64,000 nt of DNA from Bacillota bacterium (GTDB taxonomy: Bacteria > Bacillota > Clostridia > Lachnospirales > Lachnospiraceae), in NCBI GenBank assembly GCA_023410575.1, contig JAEYPP010000031.1:12148-76147 (forward strand), in the 5' to 3' direction. Position 1 is the stretch's first letter. Every line of letters begins with the position of its first letter. A program made the position numbers and the translations under genes. A model generated the notes under the pieces. That model had not been told where the DNA came from, ran no database searches, and saw only the letters and a program-made list of their open reading frames with translations. Shown piece after piece: positions 24,921 to 33,068 of the stretch.

Positions 24921-25376
24921 ATGAAAAAGAACAAGTACGACTTTAAGAGAATTGGATTGAATGAAATAGGAATGATAAAAGAATTATTCACGAGTGTGTT
25001 TACGATCGAGCCGTGGAATGATGATTGGTCAAATCAAGAACAACTTAATCTATATTTGTCTGATTTGGTGGGACAAAGTAATTCATTAACATATGGATTG
25101 TTTGAAGATGAAAAATTGATTGGTGTTTCTATGGGACATATTAGGCATTGGTACACTGGTACGGAATATTATATTGACGAATTGTGTATACAGACAGATA
25201 AGCAAGGGAATGGTAATGGAACGCTTTTTCTAAAGGAAATAGAAAAAGCAATAAAGGTAATTGGATTAGTACAAATTTTTTTGCAAACGGAAAAAAGTGT
25301 CCCTGCTTATGGTTTCTATCAAAAAAATGGATTTTATGAACTAAAAGACCATGTGTCATTTGCAAAACATATATAG
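24921..25376 (+). CDS. GNAT family acetyltransferase
   Basis: A 151-residue protein of the GNAT fold, with the acetyl-CoA loop QTDKQGNGNGTLFLKEIE (about residues 93-110) and a late AYGFYQKNGF motif near 135. It is a different subgroup from the acetyltransferase 50 bases upstream, and the two are not recent duplicates. AGGAGAG lies 5 bases before the ATG at 24921; a GTG two codons earlier overlaps it. Acceptor unknown. Confidence 0.88.
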   Translation: MKKNKYDFKRIGLNEIGMIKELFTSVFTIEPWNDDWSNQEQLNLYLSDLVGQSNSLTYGLFEDEKLIGVSMGHIRHWYTGTEYYIDELCIQTDKQGNGNGTLFLKEIEKAIKVIGLVQIFLQTEKSVPAYGFYQKNGFYELKDHVSFAKHI

Positions 25377-25479
25377 CATAAACATCAGTTTTCCTGTTAC
25401 ATATCTATGCTACTATTTGAAAATATGTGGAAAAGTTGATATACGTGAGTGGGAGCCTGATAAGACAAACCAGTATACA

Positions 25480-25502
25480 ATTCCAACTCATAGGAGTTGG
25501 AA
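25480..25502 (+). promoter_or_regulatory. Hairpin covering a ribosome binding site
   Basis: TTCCAACTC pairs with GAGTTGGAA around a four-base loop. The AGGAG used by the next gene (25492-25496) lies in loop and right arm, so the site would be hidden when the hairpin forms. Confidence 0.45.
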
Positions 25503-25505
25503 AAT

Positions 25506-26483
25506 TTGCAGTTGGTGGTGAGAACGGTGGATAGTAATGATTATAAAAATCTTATAAACGAATATGATGAACTGCATTTAAATCAACCAGATTTATATCC
25601 TCTATCATTTGATGAATATGTTGATGGATTACATATGTCTTTTTCTAAAGAAAATTATATAAATGCTCCAAAAGAAAAAAAGATTAGTGTTGCATTACTT
25701 TGGATGAGGGAAGGAAGACCACAGATGAAGTATTATAGTGCGTTTAAACTTCATGATATGGAACTCCTTAATAATGTTATGTTTGAAACGGCCCAATTGA
25801 TGCAAATTAGTAATATCTCTAGTCCGGGAACAGATCATGGCTTTTACGGAATGAATATAACGCCTAATCTGTTAGCTGCAAATATGATGGAACGAATTAA
25901 GCTGATTTTGCCAGAGGAAAATGGATTATCTGATTACTCTTTTAGCGGAGCACAAATATCTAATTTGTTGATGGCTATCATCTATAATAATCATGAATTC
26001 AAGGAAGAAGCATTAATTTTATCAGAAAGGGAACTGAATAAGAAGATACCCCAGTATATTAAAAGCTGGATTAGATGCATGCGTGCTATTTTAACAAAAG
26101 ACTGTGAGCAAATTAATGAGCAGTTAGCAGTATTTTGTAAGGCATATATGAGTTGTAAAGAATTTGGTATGAATGGATTTAATAGAAGATTCTGTGTTGA
26201 AGCGCATGGAATTTATAATTTGGCAATATGGGCATATGATAGAGAATTAAAAAAAGAGATCATTATGCCTGAAACATTAAATTTTTGTCAGGAATTAGCG
26301 GTATTTCAAGCGAAACACAATTTTGGGACAGGAGAAACAGTTCATATTTATCCTGATAATATGGATGTGTGCAATAAGTTAATGCGTTGTGAACCACCTA
26401 GAATGTATTTAAAAAGTGCCGGAAAAAAACGGGTAATAGATGTTGATAGATTTGCTGAAGATATTGTAAATATAATAGCTTAG
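25506..26483 (+). CDS. Unrecognised soluble protein
   Basis: About 325 residues, no membrane segment and no signal peptide. I do not recognise the family. The C-terminal two thirds are helical with the pattern SWIRCMRAILTKD and CVEAHGIYNLAIWAYDRE, reminiscent of the helical-repeat immunity proteins of polymorphic toxin systems (Imm49 type), but this is a weak resemblance. No toxin gene lies nearby. The best start is a TTG at 25506, 9 bases after AGGAG; an in-frame TTG at 25497 directly touches the ribosome binding site, and GTGs at 25515 and 25518 are also possible. The ribosome binding site sits in a perfect hairpin. The next gene follows after 45 bases. Confidence 0.6.
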   Translation: MQLVVRTVDSNDYKNLINEYDELHLNQPDLYPLSFDEYVDGLHMSFSKENYINAPKEKKISVALLWMREGRPQMKYYSAFKLHDMELLNNVMFETAQLMQISNISSPGTDHGFYGMNITPNLLAANMMERIKLILPEENGLSDYSFSGAQISNLLMAIIYNNHEFKEEALILSERELNKKIPQYIKSWIRCMRAILTKDCEQINEQLAVFCKAYMSCKEFGMNGFNRRFCVEAHGIYNLAIWAYDRELKKEIIMPETLNFCQELAVFQAKHNFGTGETVHIYPDNMDVCNKLMRCEPPRMYLKSAGKKRVIDVDRFAEDIVNIIA

Positions 26484-26528
26484 AGAGAATAAACTATTAG
26501 GTTTGTGGAGTATTAAGGAGAAAGTTAA

Positions 26529-27359
26529 ATGGAAATATTTGAAACAGTAATCACAAAGGATGAATCTGGTAGGCTGACTTTTGTTGAGCTTCCTTTTCAT
26601 GCAAAGGAAGTGTTTCATAAACCGAAAGGAACTATTTTTGTAAGTGGAACAATCAATGGAATAGAATATCGTAGTAAACTATTATCCCGTGGTAATGAGA
26701 AGTTTATTATGATTCTGGACAAGGTATTGCAAAAGTCTATTGGCTATCATGGTGATACAATGGTTGCAAATGTTACTATGGATTGTGATGAAATTGTAGT
26801 GAATAAAGAGAAAGAATCAGAGAAAGAGCCAGTTGTTTGTTCATGTAAGTTAGATGTGCTTACTGCTATAAAGACAAGGCAAAGTATCCGTAAATTTACT
26901 TCGCAACCAATCAGTGAAGAAATGTTAAATACAATACTTAGTGCAGGATTGTATGCTCCTACAGCAAAAAATAAGCGCCCTTACCACTTTATTGTAATTA
27001 GAGACCAACAGCTTCTATCTGAGCTTGCTCAAGATAATTCAAATATTGCTTTGATTAAGTCTGCACCCTGTTCCATTGTAGTTTGTGGAGATAAAAACAT
27101 CGAGGGTATTAAGGAATTTTTATATGAAGATTGCTCTGCCGCTACACAAAATATGCTACTCAGCATTCATGGATTAGGTCTTGGTGGTGTCTGGTGTGGT
27201 GTTGTAGCTAATTCTGATTGGAGGAAGTTGTTGATTGATAAATTAGAGCTTCCTTTGAAACTGGAACCTATTGCAGTGATTGCTTTTGGCTGGCCAGATG
27301 AAGCAAAAGAATTGTGTAGTCGATGGGATAGCGGAAAGATTCATTACGATAAATGGTAA
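26529..27359 (+). CDS. DUF1905-nitroreductase fusion protein
   Basis: A 276-residue protein with two domains. Residues 1-95 resemble DUF1905, a small beta-barrel (FETVITKDESGRLTFVELPF, then GTINGIEYRSKL and GYHGDTMVANVTMD). Residues from about 110 are a nitroreductase-like flavoprotein domain with RQSIRKFTSQPIS, GLYAPTAKNKRP and GLGGVWCGV, followed by PIAVIAFGWP. A hydrophilic stretch with Cys-Ser-Cys joins them. Nitroreductases use FMN and NAD(P)H to reduce nitro groups or quinones; the role of the attached domain is not known. AAGGAG lies 8 bases before the ATG. Confidence 0.85.
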   Translation: MEIFETVITKDESGRLTFVELPFHAKEVFHKPKGTIFVSGTINGIEYRSKLLSRGNEKFIMILDKVLQKSIGYHGDTMVANVTMDCDEIVVNKEKESEKEPVVCSCKLDVLTAIKTRQSIRKFTSQPISEEMLNTILSAGLYAPTAKNKRPYHFIVIRDQQLLSELAQDNSNIALIKSAPCSIVVCGDKNIEGIKEFLYEDCSAATQNMLLSIHGLGLGGVWCGVVANSDWRKLLIDKLELPLKLEPIAVIAFGWPDEAKELCSRWDSGKIHYDKW

Positions 27360-27392
27360 CTCTTAATAATAAGCACTTGCTCATAATAAAAG

Positions 27393-27515
27393 GATTCAGT
27401 AATCGTTGGCAAAGCAACAAGATTCATTATTGAATTGATGTATCCCATTGCGAATATTCTGTCGATGAAATATAATATTCTAGCAGAAACAAAAGAGAAA
27501 CATTCCATCATATAG
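27393..27515 (+). pseudogene. Possible gene remnant, 40 codons
   Basis: An open stretch without a start codon encodes DSVIVGKATRFIIELMYPIA and more up to a TAG at 27513-27515. The peptide looks protein-like and ends KEKHSII, but there is no ribosome binding site and I recognise no family. It may be the tail of a lost gene between the nitroreductase and aldo/keto reductase genes. Confidence 0.25.
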
Positions 27516-27545
27516 TTGATCAAGAAAGGATTGTAATTAGGAAAC

Positions 27546-28526
27546 ATGAACAATAGAATTTTAGGAAAAACAAATCGAAGTATATCTGAAATAGGACTTG
27601 GAACATGGCAGCTCGGAACCAGGTGGGGAGAACCATTTGATGAGGAAGAAGCGATGCGTATTCTTAAGACTGCCTATGATAATGGAATTAATTTAATTGA
27701 TACAGCAGATGTATATAACGGTGGGAAAAGTGAAGTTGCTATTGGGAAATTTATGAAAGAGCATCCTGAGTTTTTTTATGTTGTAACGAAGTGTGGTCGT
27801 AAGTTAAATCCACATACCGCCGACATGTATACGCCTGATGCAGTAGAAGGGTTTGTAGATCAAAGCTTACAGCGTCTTGGGCTTGAAAAACTTGATATGA
27901 TTCTGTTACATTGCCCACCTTCCTCTGTATATAAAAAAGATGAGATTTTTCATAGATTGGATCAGATGAAAACATCGGGTAAAATCTCTAGTTATGGAGT
28001 GAGTATTGAGAAGGTTTCAGAAGGTCTGGCTGCAATGGAATATGACATCTCAGCAATTGAAGTAATCTTTAATATGTTTCGTTTAAAACCTGCAGAAGAA
28101 TTATTCCCTGTGGCGAGTAAGAATAATGTAGGAATTCTAGCTAGGGTACCTTTAGCAAGTGGGCTTCTTACAGGAAAGTATACGAAAGATACGATTTTTG
28201 GAGTAAAGGATCATCGTACGTTTAATCGTAACGGAGAATCTTTTGATAAAGGAGAAACATTTTCTGGTGTTAATTATGAAATTGGTCTGAAAGCAGTAGA
28301 AGAGCTGAAAGAATTATTCAAAACAGATGACTTAATTCCTTATGCAATCAAATGGATACTAATGTTTGATGCGGTGAGTGTAGTAATCCCAGGAGCAAGT
28401 AAGCAATATCAAGTTGAAAGTAATCTAAGAGCGTCACAACTCCCAAATCTAAGTGAGTCACAAATGCAAGGAGTTAAAGATATTTATGATAAATATTTAA
28501 GAGAAACAGTTCATAGATGCTGGTGA
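27546..28526 (+). CDS. Aldo/keto reductase
   Basis: A 326-residue TIM-barrel oxidoreductase. The catalytic tetrad is visible: aspartate and tyrosine in DTADVYNGG (about residue 53), lysine in VVTKCGRK (about 82) and histidine in ILLHCPP (about 122). NADPH-binding residues lie in IPGASKQYQVESN near 280. The start is the ATG at 27546 after TTAGGAAAC. It reduces an unknown carbonyl compound. A strong terminator follows at 28594. Confidence 0.93.
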   Translation: MNNRILGKTNRSISEIGLGTWQLGTRWGEPFDEEEAMRILKTAYDNGINLIDTADVYNGGKSEVAIGKFMKEHPEFFYVVTKCGRKLNPHTADMYTPDAVEGFVDQSLQRLGLEKLDMILLHCPPSSVYKKDEIFHRLDQMKTSGKISSYGVSIEKVSEGLAAMEYDISAIEVIFNMFRLKPAEELFPVASKNNVGILARVPLASGLLTGKYTKDTIFGVKDHRTFNRNGESFDKGETFSGVNYEIGLKAVEELKELFKTDDLIPYAIKWILMFDAVSVVIPGASKQYQVESNLRASQLPNLSESQMQGVKDIYDKYLRETVHRCW

Positions 28527-28593
28527 TACATTAAGTATATTTTGGAAACCCAGATTGAATAAGATCAATTGAAAAGAGTGAATAGAAGTTAAT

Positions 28594-28646
28594 AAACAGA
28601 CTCATGCGAAGTACTTATTCTGTACGATGTATGAGTCTGTTTTTTA
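28594..28646 (+). terminator. Intrinsic terminator of the aldo/keto reductase gene
   Basis: AACAGACTCAT pairs with ATGAGTCTGTT over a 25-base interior, followed by TTTTT. Confidence 0.8.
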
Positions 28647-28702
28647 TGGGGCTGTCGCTTACGCGGCCGTGCTTGGCGCGAGTGCTTTGTAAGTAAAACA
28701 CT
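28647..28702 (+). repeat. R3 mosaic repeat, partial copy c
   Basis: The right half of R3: TGTCGCTTACGCGGCCGTGCTTGG followed by GAGTGCTTTGTAAG and AAAACACTTTTT. The left hairpins are missing. It starts directly at the end of the terminator T-run. Confidence 0.7.
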
Positions 28703-28739
28703 TTTTATAACTAATTTTTCCTATTTTGGAGATATCCTC

Positions 28740-28775
28740 TTGACATTTATGCGTTATAGGTGTATATATAACACA
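28740..28775 (+). promoter_or_regulatory. Promoter and likely GntR operator of the ABC operon
   Basis: TTGACA (28740-28745) and TATATA (28763-28768) are 17 bases apart. GTTATA (28753-28758) and TATAAC (28767-28772) form an inverted repeat across the -10, and a GTGT...ACAC pair lies in the same place. YtrA-type GntR repressors bind GTGT/ACAC palindromes in such positions, so autorepression is likely. Confidence 0.55.
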
Positions 28776-28868
28776 TAAACAGTTCAAACATTATGATGAT
28801 TCAATATAAGCAAGAAAATAGCACCTTCGAATTAAAACATAGAAAGATAAGAGAAAGAGGAGGATTCA

Positions 28869-29246
28869 ATGAAGATATTGCAAAGTTCTGGGGTACCCAT
28901 TTATCAGCAAATTGCAGACCAATTGAAAACTGATATTCTGGAGGGCAAATATAAAGATGGTGAATATTTGCCATCGATTCGTGGACTAGCACAGAATCTA
29001 AAAATTAGTGTAATTACTACGATAAAAGCATATGAGACGTTACAGGAAGAAGGCTTAATTACTGCAATGCATGGGAAAGGCTATTATGTGAATGCGAAAG
29101 ATAGTGAAATGATAAGGGAGCAGCACATGAGAAAAGTAGAAGCCTCTTTATTAGAAGCAATACATGCTGCGAAGATTGCAAAACTATCCAAAGAAGATTT
29201 GGTAGATACATTAAAGGCATTATTAGTAGTAGAGGAAGGAAGTTAG
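28869..29246 (+). CDS. GntR family regulator, YtrA type
   Basis: A 125-residue protein. The winged helix has PIYQQIADQLKTDILEGKYKDG, split here as PIYQQIADQLKTDI and GKYKDGEYLPSIRGLAQ, then VITTIKAYETLQEEGLI. The C-terminal extension is short (about 50 residues), without an effector-binding domain, which marks the YtrA subgroup. Members usually repress a downstream ABC transporter operon, and one follows here. AGGAGG lies 6 bases before the ATG. An inverted repeat at the promoter fits autoregulation. Confidence 0.92.
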   Translation: MKILQSSGVPIYQQIADQLKTDILEGKYKDGEYLPSIRGLAQNLKISVITTIKAYETLQEEGLITAMHGKGYYVNAKDSEMIREQHMRKVEASLLEAIHAAKIAKLSKEDLVDTLKALLVVEEGS

Positions 29247-29327
29247 GAGCATAAATAAAAGTATAAAAGTAAAAAAGTATTTGGATGTTTATTAAAGAAA
29301 ACTGGGAGTATAGAAAGGGTGGGTATA

Positions 29328-30218
29328 ATGATTATGAAATATGTGATTCGAGGAAAGAATTTAAGAAAAGATTTTAAAAATTTTCATTTATCAATCGATG
29401 AACTTAAGATTCCTAAGGGGTTTGCAACTGCTTTAATTGGAGAGAATGGAGCTGGTAAGACGACATTACTGAATATGATGGCTGGAATCCGTTTGGATTA
29501 TAAAGGGGATTTTACATATTTTGAAAAAGAAAATGATATTGATATGAATAATGTGAAGGAACGAATTGGCTATACGGGACCAAATAATTTTTTTCTACCA
29601 CATTGGACTATTCATCAGGTACGTGGAATTTGTCAACTTTTATTTGATCATTTTGATCCAGATAAATTTGATAAGATATGTAGCGCATTATGTATTCCTC
29701 AAGGCAGTGAAATGAATGTAAAGACTTTATCTGATGGTAATTGTATGAAATTAATGCTAGCTACTGTTTTAGCAAGAGAAACCGATTTACTCATTCTGGA
29801 TGAGCCAGCATCCCCACTTGATCCGCTAATGCGTGATAAGCTATGTGAGATTATTCGACAGTACCTAAGTGATGGGGATGGAGAACGGAGTGTTTTCTTC
29901 TCAACACATAACATTGCAGATATGGAAAACGTGACTGATTATGCGATAATCATGGAGCAAGGTAAGGTGGTAGAAGAAGGATTTGTAGAAGAACTAAAGG
30001 AGAAGTATATTGTAGTAAAGGGTGAATTAGAGGATTTTAATTTGGCTTCTAAGGTCCTAATTGGAATGAATAAGAATAACTATGGTTTTGAGGGTTTATG
30101 CTTAAGTGATAAACGAGATCAGCTTGTAGGTGTAAATGTAGCTTATGAGACACCTACCTTATCTCAGATTTGCCTTGGTATAATGAAGGAATACACTTCC
30201 TTAAAAACTACGTTTTAA
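29328..30218 (+). CDS. ABC transporter ATPase
   Basis: About 296 residues. Walker A is GENGAGKTT (about residue 41), the signature is unusual (TLSDGNCMKL in place of LSGGQ), Walker B is DLLILDEPASPLD and the switch histidine lies in FFSTHNI. The C-terminal 80 residues form a subgroup-specific tail. It is the middle gene of gntR-ATPase-permease-permease and is similar in design to YtrB. The start at ATG 29328 follows AAAGGGTGGG; an ATG at 29334 is possible. The altered signature, D-G-N in place of G-G-Q, is as seen in some YtrB/EcsA-like ATPases. Substrate unknown. Confidence 0.9.
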   Translation: MIMKYVIRGKNLRKDFKNFHLSIDELKIPKGFATALIGENGAGKTTLLNMMAGIRLDYKGDFTYFEKENDIDMNNVKERIGYTGPNNFFLPHWTIHQVRGICQLLFDHFDPDKFDKICSALCIPQGSEMNVKTLSDGNCMKLMLATVLARETDLLILDEPASPLDPLMRDKLCEIIRQYLSDGDGERSVFFSTHNIADMENVTDYAIIMEQGKVVEEGFVEELKEKYIVVKGELEDFNLASKVLIGMNKNNYGFEGLCLSDKRDQLVGVNVAYETPTLSQICLGIMKEYTSLKTTF

Positions 30219-30238
30219 TTAGGAGGGAGGTATATCTT

Positions 30239-30910
30239 ATGTTAAGAAGTTACAATGCTTTTATGAGTAAATCATACAAAGTAGCTATATATATTCTGTA
30301 TCCACTACTTGCTTGTCTAGGATGCATACTAGTACAGAGTGGTTGCTTTGGACTTATTAGTAAATCAGGATATAACTGCATGGTAGCAGAATGCTTGCTA
30401 TGTTATGGTATCGTTTTGATAGAATTCATTGTTGACATTTATTTATATAGCGGTATTTGGTCGAAATCTAGCTACATGGACTTTTTTCATAGTTCTCACA
30501 AAGGAAAACAACTATTAAAAGATGCATTATTATTTTCATTAATAAGACGAATTTTGATGATCATGCTATGTAGTGCCTTTAATATAGTATTTGGATTGCT
30601 CTTCTTTGAACATAATCTTCCACTAGGAGAATGCATTAGGCAGGCAATCCTCTATGCTATTGGCTGTTACTTTTTTAGCACTTTATTTGTTTTCCTTTAT
30701 AGACTTGTCGATGTACGCAGACGAAGCGCGATATGTGGCTACTTAGGAAGCATGATTTTGGGAGGTTTTTTTTACCTTTTCTCAGTACTTAAGTTTTCGT
30801 TTTGGACATGGCTTGTGATTTTACTAGCAGCCAGCATTATACTAACAATGAAAGTAGTCAAGGTTGAAGGAAAGAAAGTGGAGGATAGTTATTATGATGA
30901 AAGATCTTAA
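30239..30910 (+). CDS. Membrane protein, ABC permease subunit
   Basis: A 223-residue hydrophobic protein with about six membrane segments and no recognised soluble domain. The ATG at 30239 is preceded by AGGAGGGAGG; a start at 30170 would overlap the ATPase gene and add non-conserved residues. Position in the operon makes it one of two permease subunits. Its last 17 bases overlap the next gene. Confidence 0.75.
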   Translation: MLRSYNAFMSKSYKVAIYILYPLLACLGCILVQSGCFGLISKSGYNCMVAECLLCYGIVLIEFIVDIYLYSGIWSKSSYMDFFHSSHKGKQLLKDALLFSLIRRILMIMLCSAFNIVFGLLFFEHNLPLGECIRQAILYAIGCYFFSTLFVFLYRLVDVRRRSAICGYLGSMILGGFFYLFSVLKFSFWTWLVILLAASIILTMKVVKVEGKKVEDSYYDERS

Positions 30911-31544
30911 GCTAGGATTTGCGTTCATGAGATATGCACCCAAGAAGGGAATTGGGTCTTTAGCTATACTATTTATACTACTTGGATTTCTTAACATGGA
31001 TTCTGTTAAACATATGCTATATATTATTGGTGGATATTTTCTGACACTCGGTCCCTATATGTTAGTTGGAATGTTTCAGACAGTAAATATGTCAAATTTA
31101 GTTTTATCTTCTCCAAAGAAGAGAAAAATGGAAGTTCAAGTTTATACTTTAATCAATGTGGTAAGTGTACTGATTGGCTTTGTACTTTTTTCAATTATAT
31201 TGTTAATTGAATTATGGCTGAATCGATGCTCTCCATACTATATTGGATTTGTTTATACGGCACTCGCAATTACGTATATCATACATCTTATCAGTGCAGC
31301 ATTATCATATAAACATTCGATTCTATCATCAGTAATAACTGTGATTGGATTAGCTGCTATTATCATAACTTGTATACAAATTCCAGATCACATACAAAGA
31401 TCGATACATGCGTCTTTGGGAATTAGTTTTGCAATCGTAGGTATTGTGATTGGTAGCTTTGCTTTTCTTGGTATTACAAAACTTATCTATAAAACACCGA
31501 TGAGTAAGTATACGGTGAAATCGATGTTACAAGAAATGAAATAG
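30894..31544 (+). CDS. Membrane protein, second ABC permease subunit
   Basis: A 216-residue protein with about six membrane segments. The ATG at 30894 is 9 bases after GGAGG at 30880-30884 inside the previous gene, so the two are translationally coupled. No sequence similarity to the first permease is obvious by eye. Both are likely required for one heteromeric exporter. Confidence 0.72.
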   Translation: MMKDLKLGFAFMRYAPKKGIGSLAILFILLGFLNMDSVKHMLYIIGGYFLTLGPYMLVGMFQTVNMSNLVLSSPKKRKMEVQVYTLINVVSVLIGFVLFSIILLIELWLNRCSPYYIGFVYTALAITYIIHLISAALSYKHSILSSVITVIGLAAIIITCIQIPDHIQRSIHASLGISFAIVGIVIGSFAFLGITKLIYKTPMSKYTVKSMLQEMK

Positions 31545-31590
31545 GTAGTTAAATTATTGGTAAAAAAACAAATCATTTTTTTTATTGACA

Positions 31591-31618
31591 TTGACATTGG
31601 AAATTATTGCGCTATAAT
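31591..31618 (+). promoter_or_regulatory. Predicted promoter of gdhA
   Basis: TTGACA (31591-31596) and TATAAT (31613-31618) are 16 bases apart. A second TTGACA lies directly upstream at 31585-31590. This is a near-consensus promoter, as expected for an abundant enzyme. Confidence 0.75.
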
Positions 31619-31684
31619 TTGATTATATCGTCGAAATTATGTGTATTTCGACAGATAAATTTATATTTCATACGAGGAGACAAT

Positions 31685-32971
31685 ATGGGAAATAATGCTT
31701 ATAATCCTTTTGAAACTGCGCAGCTTCAATTTGACAATGTAGCTGACAAACTTGATTTGGATCAAGCGACTCGCCAATTGCTTCGTCAGCCAAGTCGTGA
31801 ATATCATTTCACGATACCAGTAAAAATGGATGATGGAACGACGAAGGTATTTAATGGTTATCGTATTCAACACAATGATGCAAGAGGTCCAGCAAAGGGA
31901 GGAATCCGCTTTCATCCACAGGAAACAATTGATACCATTCGAGCACTTTCAATGTGGATGACATGGAAATGTGCAGTTGTAGACATTCCTCTTGGTGGAG
32001 GTAAGGGTGGTGTTATTTGTGATCCACATAACCTTTCCTTAGGCGAGCAAGAAAGATTATGTCGTGGTTTTGTTAGACAGCTTGCCAAAAATATCGGACC
32101 TTTATCTGATGTACCAGCACCAGATGTTATGACAAATGGACAACATATGCTTTGGATGATGGATGAATTTGAAGTAATTCATGGTGGACATTATCCTGGA
32201 GTTATTACTGGTAAACCAGTCGGAATGGGTGGATCTTTAGGACGTACCGAAGCTACTGGATATGGTGTGATTTATACATTAAGAGAAGCATTGAAGCAAC
32301 TTAATATCGATATCACAACTAGTACAGCAAGTCTTCAAGGTTTTGGTAATGTTGCAGAATATGCAGCACGTCTTTACACTGAATTAGGTGGTAAGATTGT
32401 AGCGATTTCTAGCTGGGATAATTCCGATAAGAAATCTTATACTTTCCGTAATTTAAACGGTCTTGATATTGATAAGATGGTTGGTATCAAAGACTCTTAT
32501 GGTACTATTGATAAAGTAAAAGCAGTTGAACTTGGATGCGAAGTATTACCAGGTGAAGAGTGGATTGCTCAGGATGTTGATATTCTATTACCTTGTGCAT
32601 TGGAAAATCAGCTTACTCCAGAAACCTTTGCTAAAGTTAGCAAGCAAGTAAAAGTTATTTGTGAGGGAGCTAATGGCCCTACAACACCAGATTGCGATGA
32701 ATTAATTAAGGCTAGAAATATCTATCTAATTCCTGACTTTTTATGTAATGCTGGTGGTGTTACATGTAGTTATTTTGAACAGATTCAATGTAATATGAAT
32801 TACTTCTGGTCAAAAGAAGAAGTATTAGAAAAATTAGATTTTAAAATGACAAGTGCATTTACTGCAGTACATAAGCTTGCTAAGGAAAAAGGCTTGTATA
32901 TGAGAGATGCAGCGTATGTAATTGCAATTAATCGTGTTGCAGATGCTGTTAAACTTCGCGGCTGGATATAA
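31685..32971 (+). CDS. gdhA: Glutamate dehydrogenase (Glu/Leu/Phe/Val dehydrogenase family)
   Basis: A 428-residue protein, hexameric class length. GGGKGGVICDP (about residue 103) holds the catalytic lysine and PAPDVMTNGQHM (about 140) the substrate site; the Rossmann motif is LQGFGNVAEYAA (about 218). It reversibly converts glutamate to 2-oxoglutarate and ammonia with NAD(P)H. The ATG at 31685 follows GAGGAG, and the 26-residue upstream extension covers the promoter, so it is rejected. It ends in a clean terminator and is single. A leucine-type substrate cannot be wholly excluded, but the length and motifs favour glutamate. Confidence 0.93.
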   Translation: MGNNAYNPFETAQLQFDNVADKLDLDQATRQLLRQPSREYHFTIPVKMDDGTTKVFNGYRIQHNDARGPAKGGIRFHPQETIDTIRALSMWMTWKCAVVDIPLGGGKGGVICDPHNLSLGEQERLCRGFVRQLAKNIGPLSDVPAPDVMTNGQHMLWMMDEFEVIHGGHYPGVITGKPVGMGGSLGRTEATGYGVIYTLREALKQLNIDITTSTASLQGFGNVAEYAARLYTELGGKIVAISSWDNSDKKSYTFRNLNGLDIDKMVGIKDSYGTIDKVKAVELGCEVLPGEEWIAQDVDILLPCALENQLTPETFAKVSKQVKVICEGANGPTTPDCDELIKARNIYLIPDFLCNAGGVTCSYFEQIQCNMNYFWSKEEVLEKLDFKMTSAFTAVHKLAKEKGLYMRDAAYVIAINRVADAVKLRGWI

Positions 32972-32980
32972 TCCTTACTT

Positions 32981-33014
32981 TTTTAGACTATATGCTTTTG
33001 CTATAGTCTAAAAT
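32981..33014 (+). terminator. Intrinsic terminator of gdhA
   Basis: TTTTAGACTATA pairs with TATAGTCTAAAA, followed by TTTT. Confidence 0.85.
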
Positions 33015-33068
33015 TTTATCTTAAATTAGCATAATTGTGTAGTATAAAGAAATTAAGGAGTAATGGAG

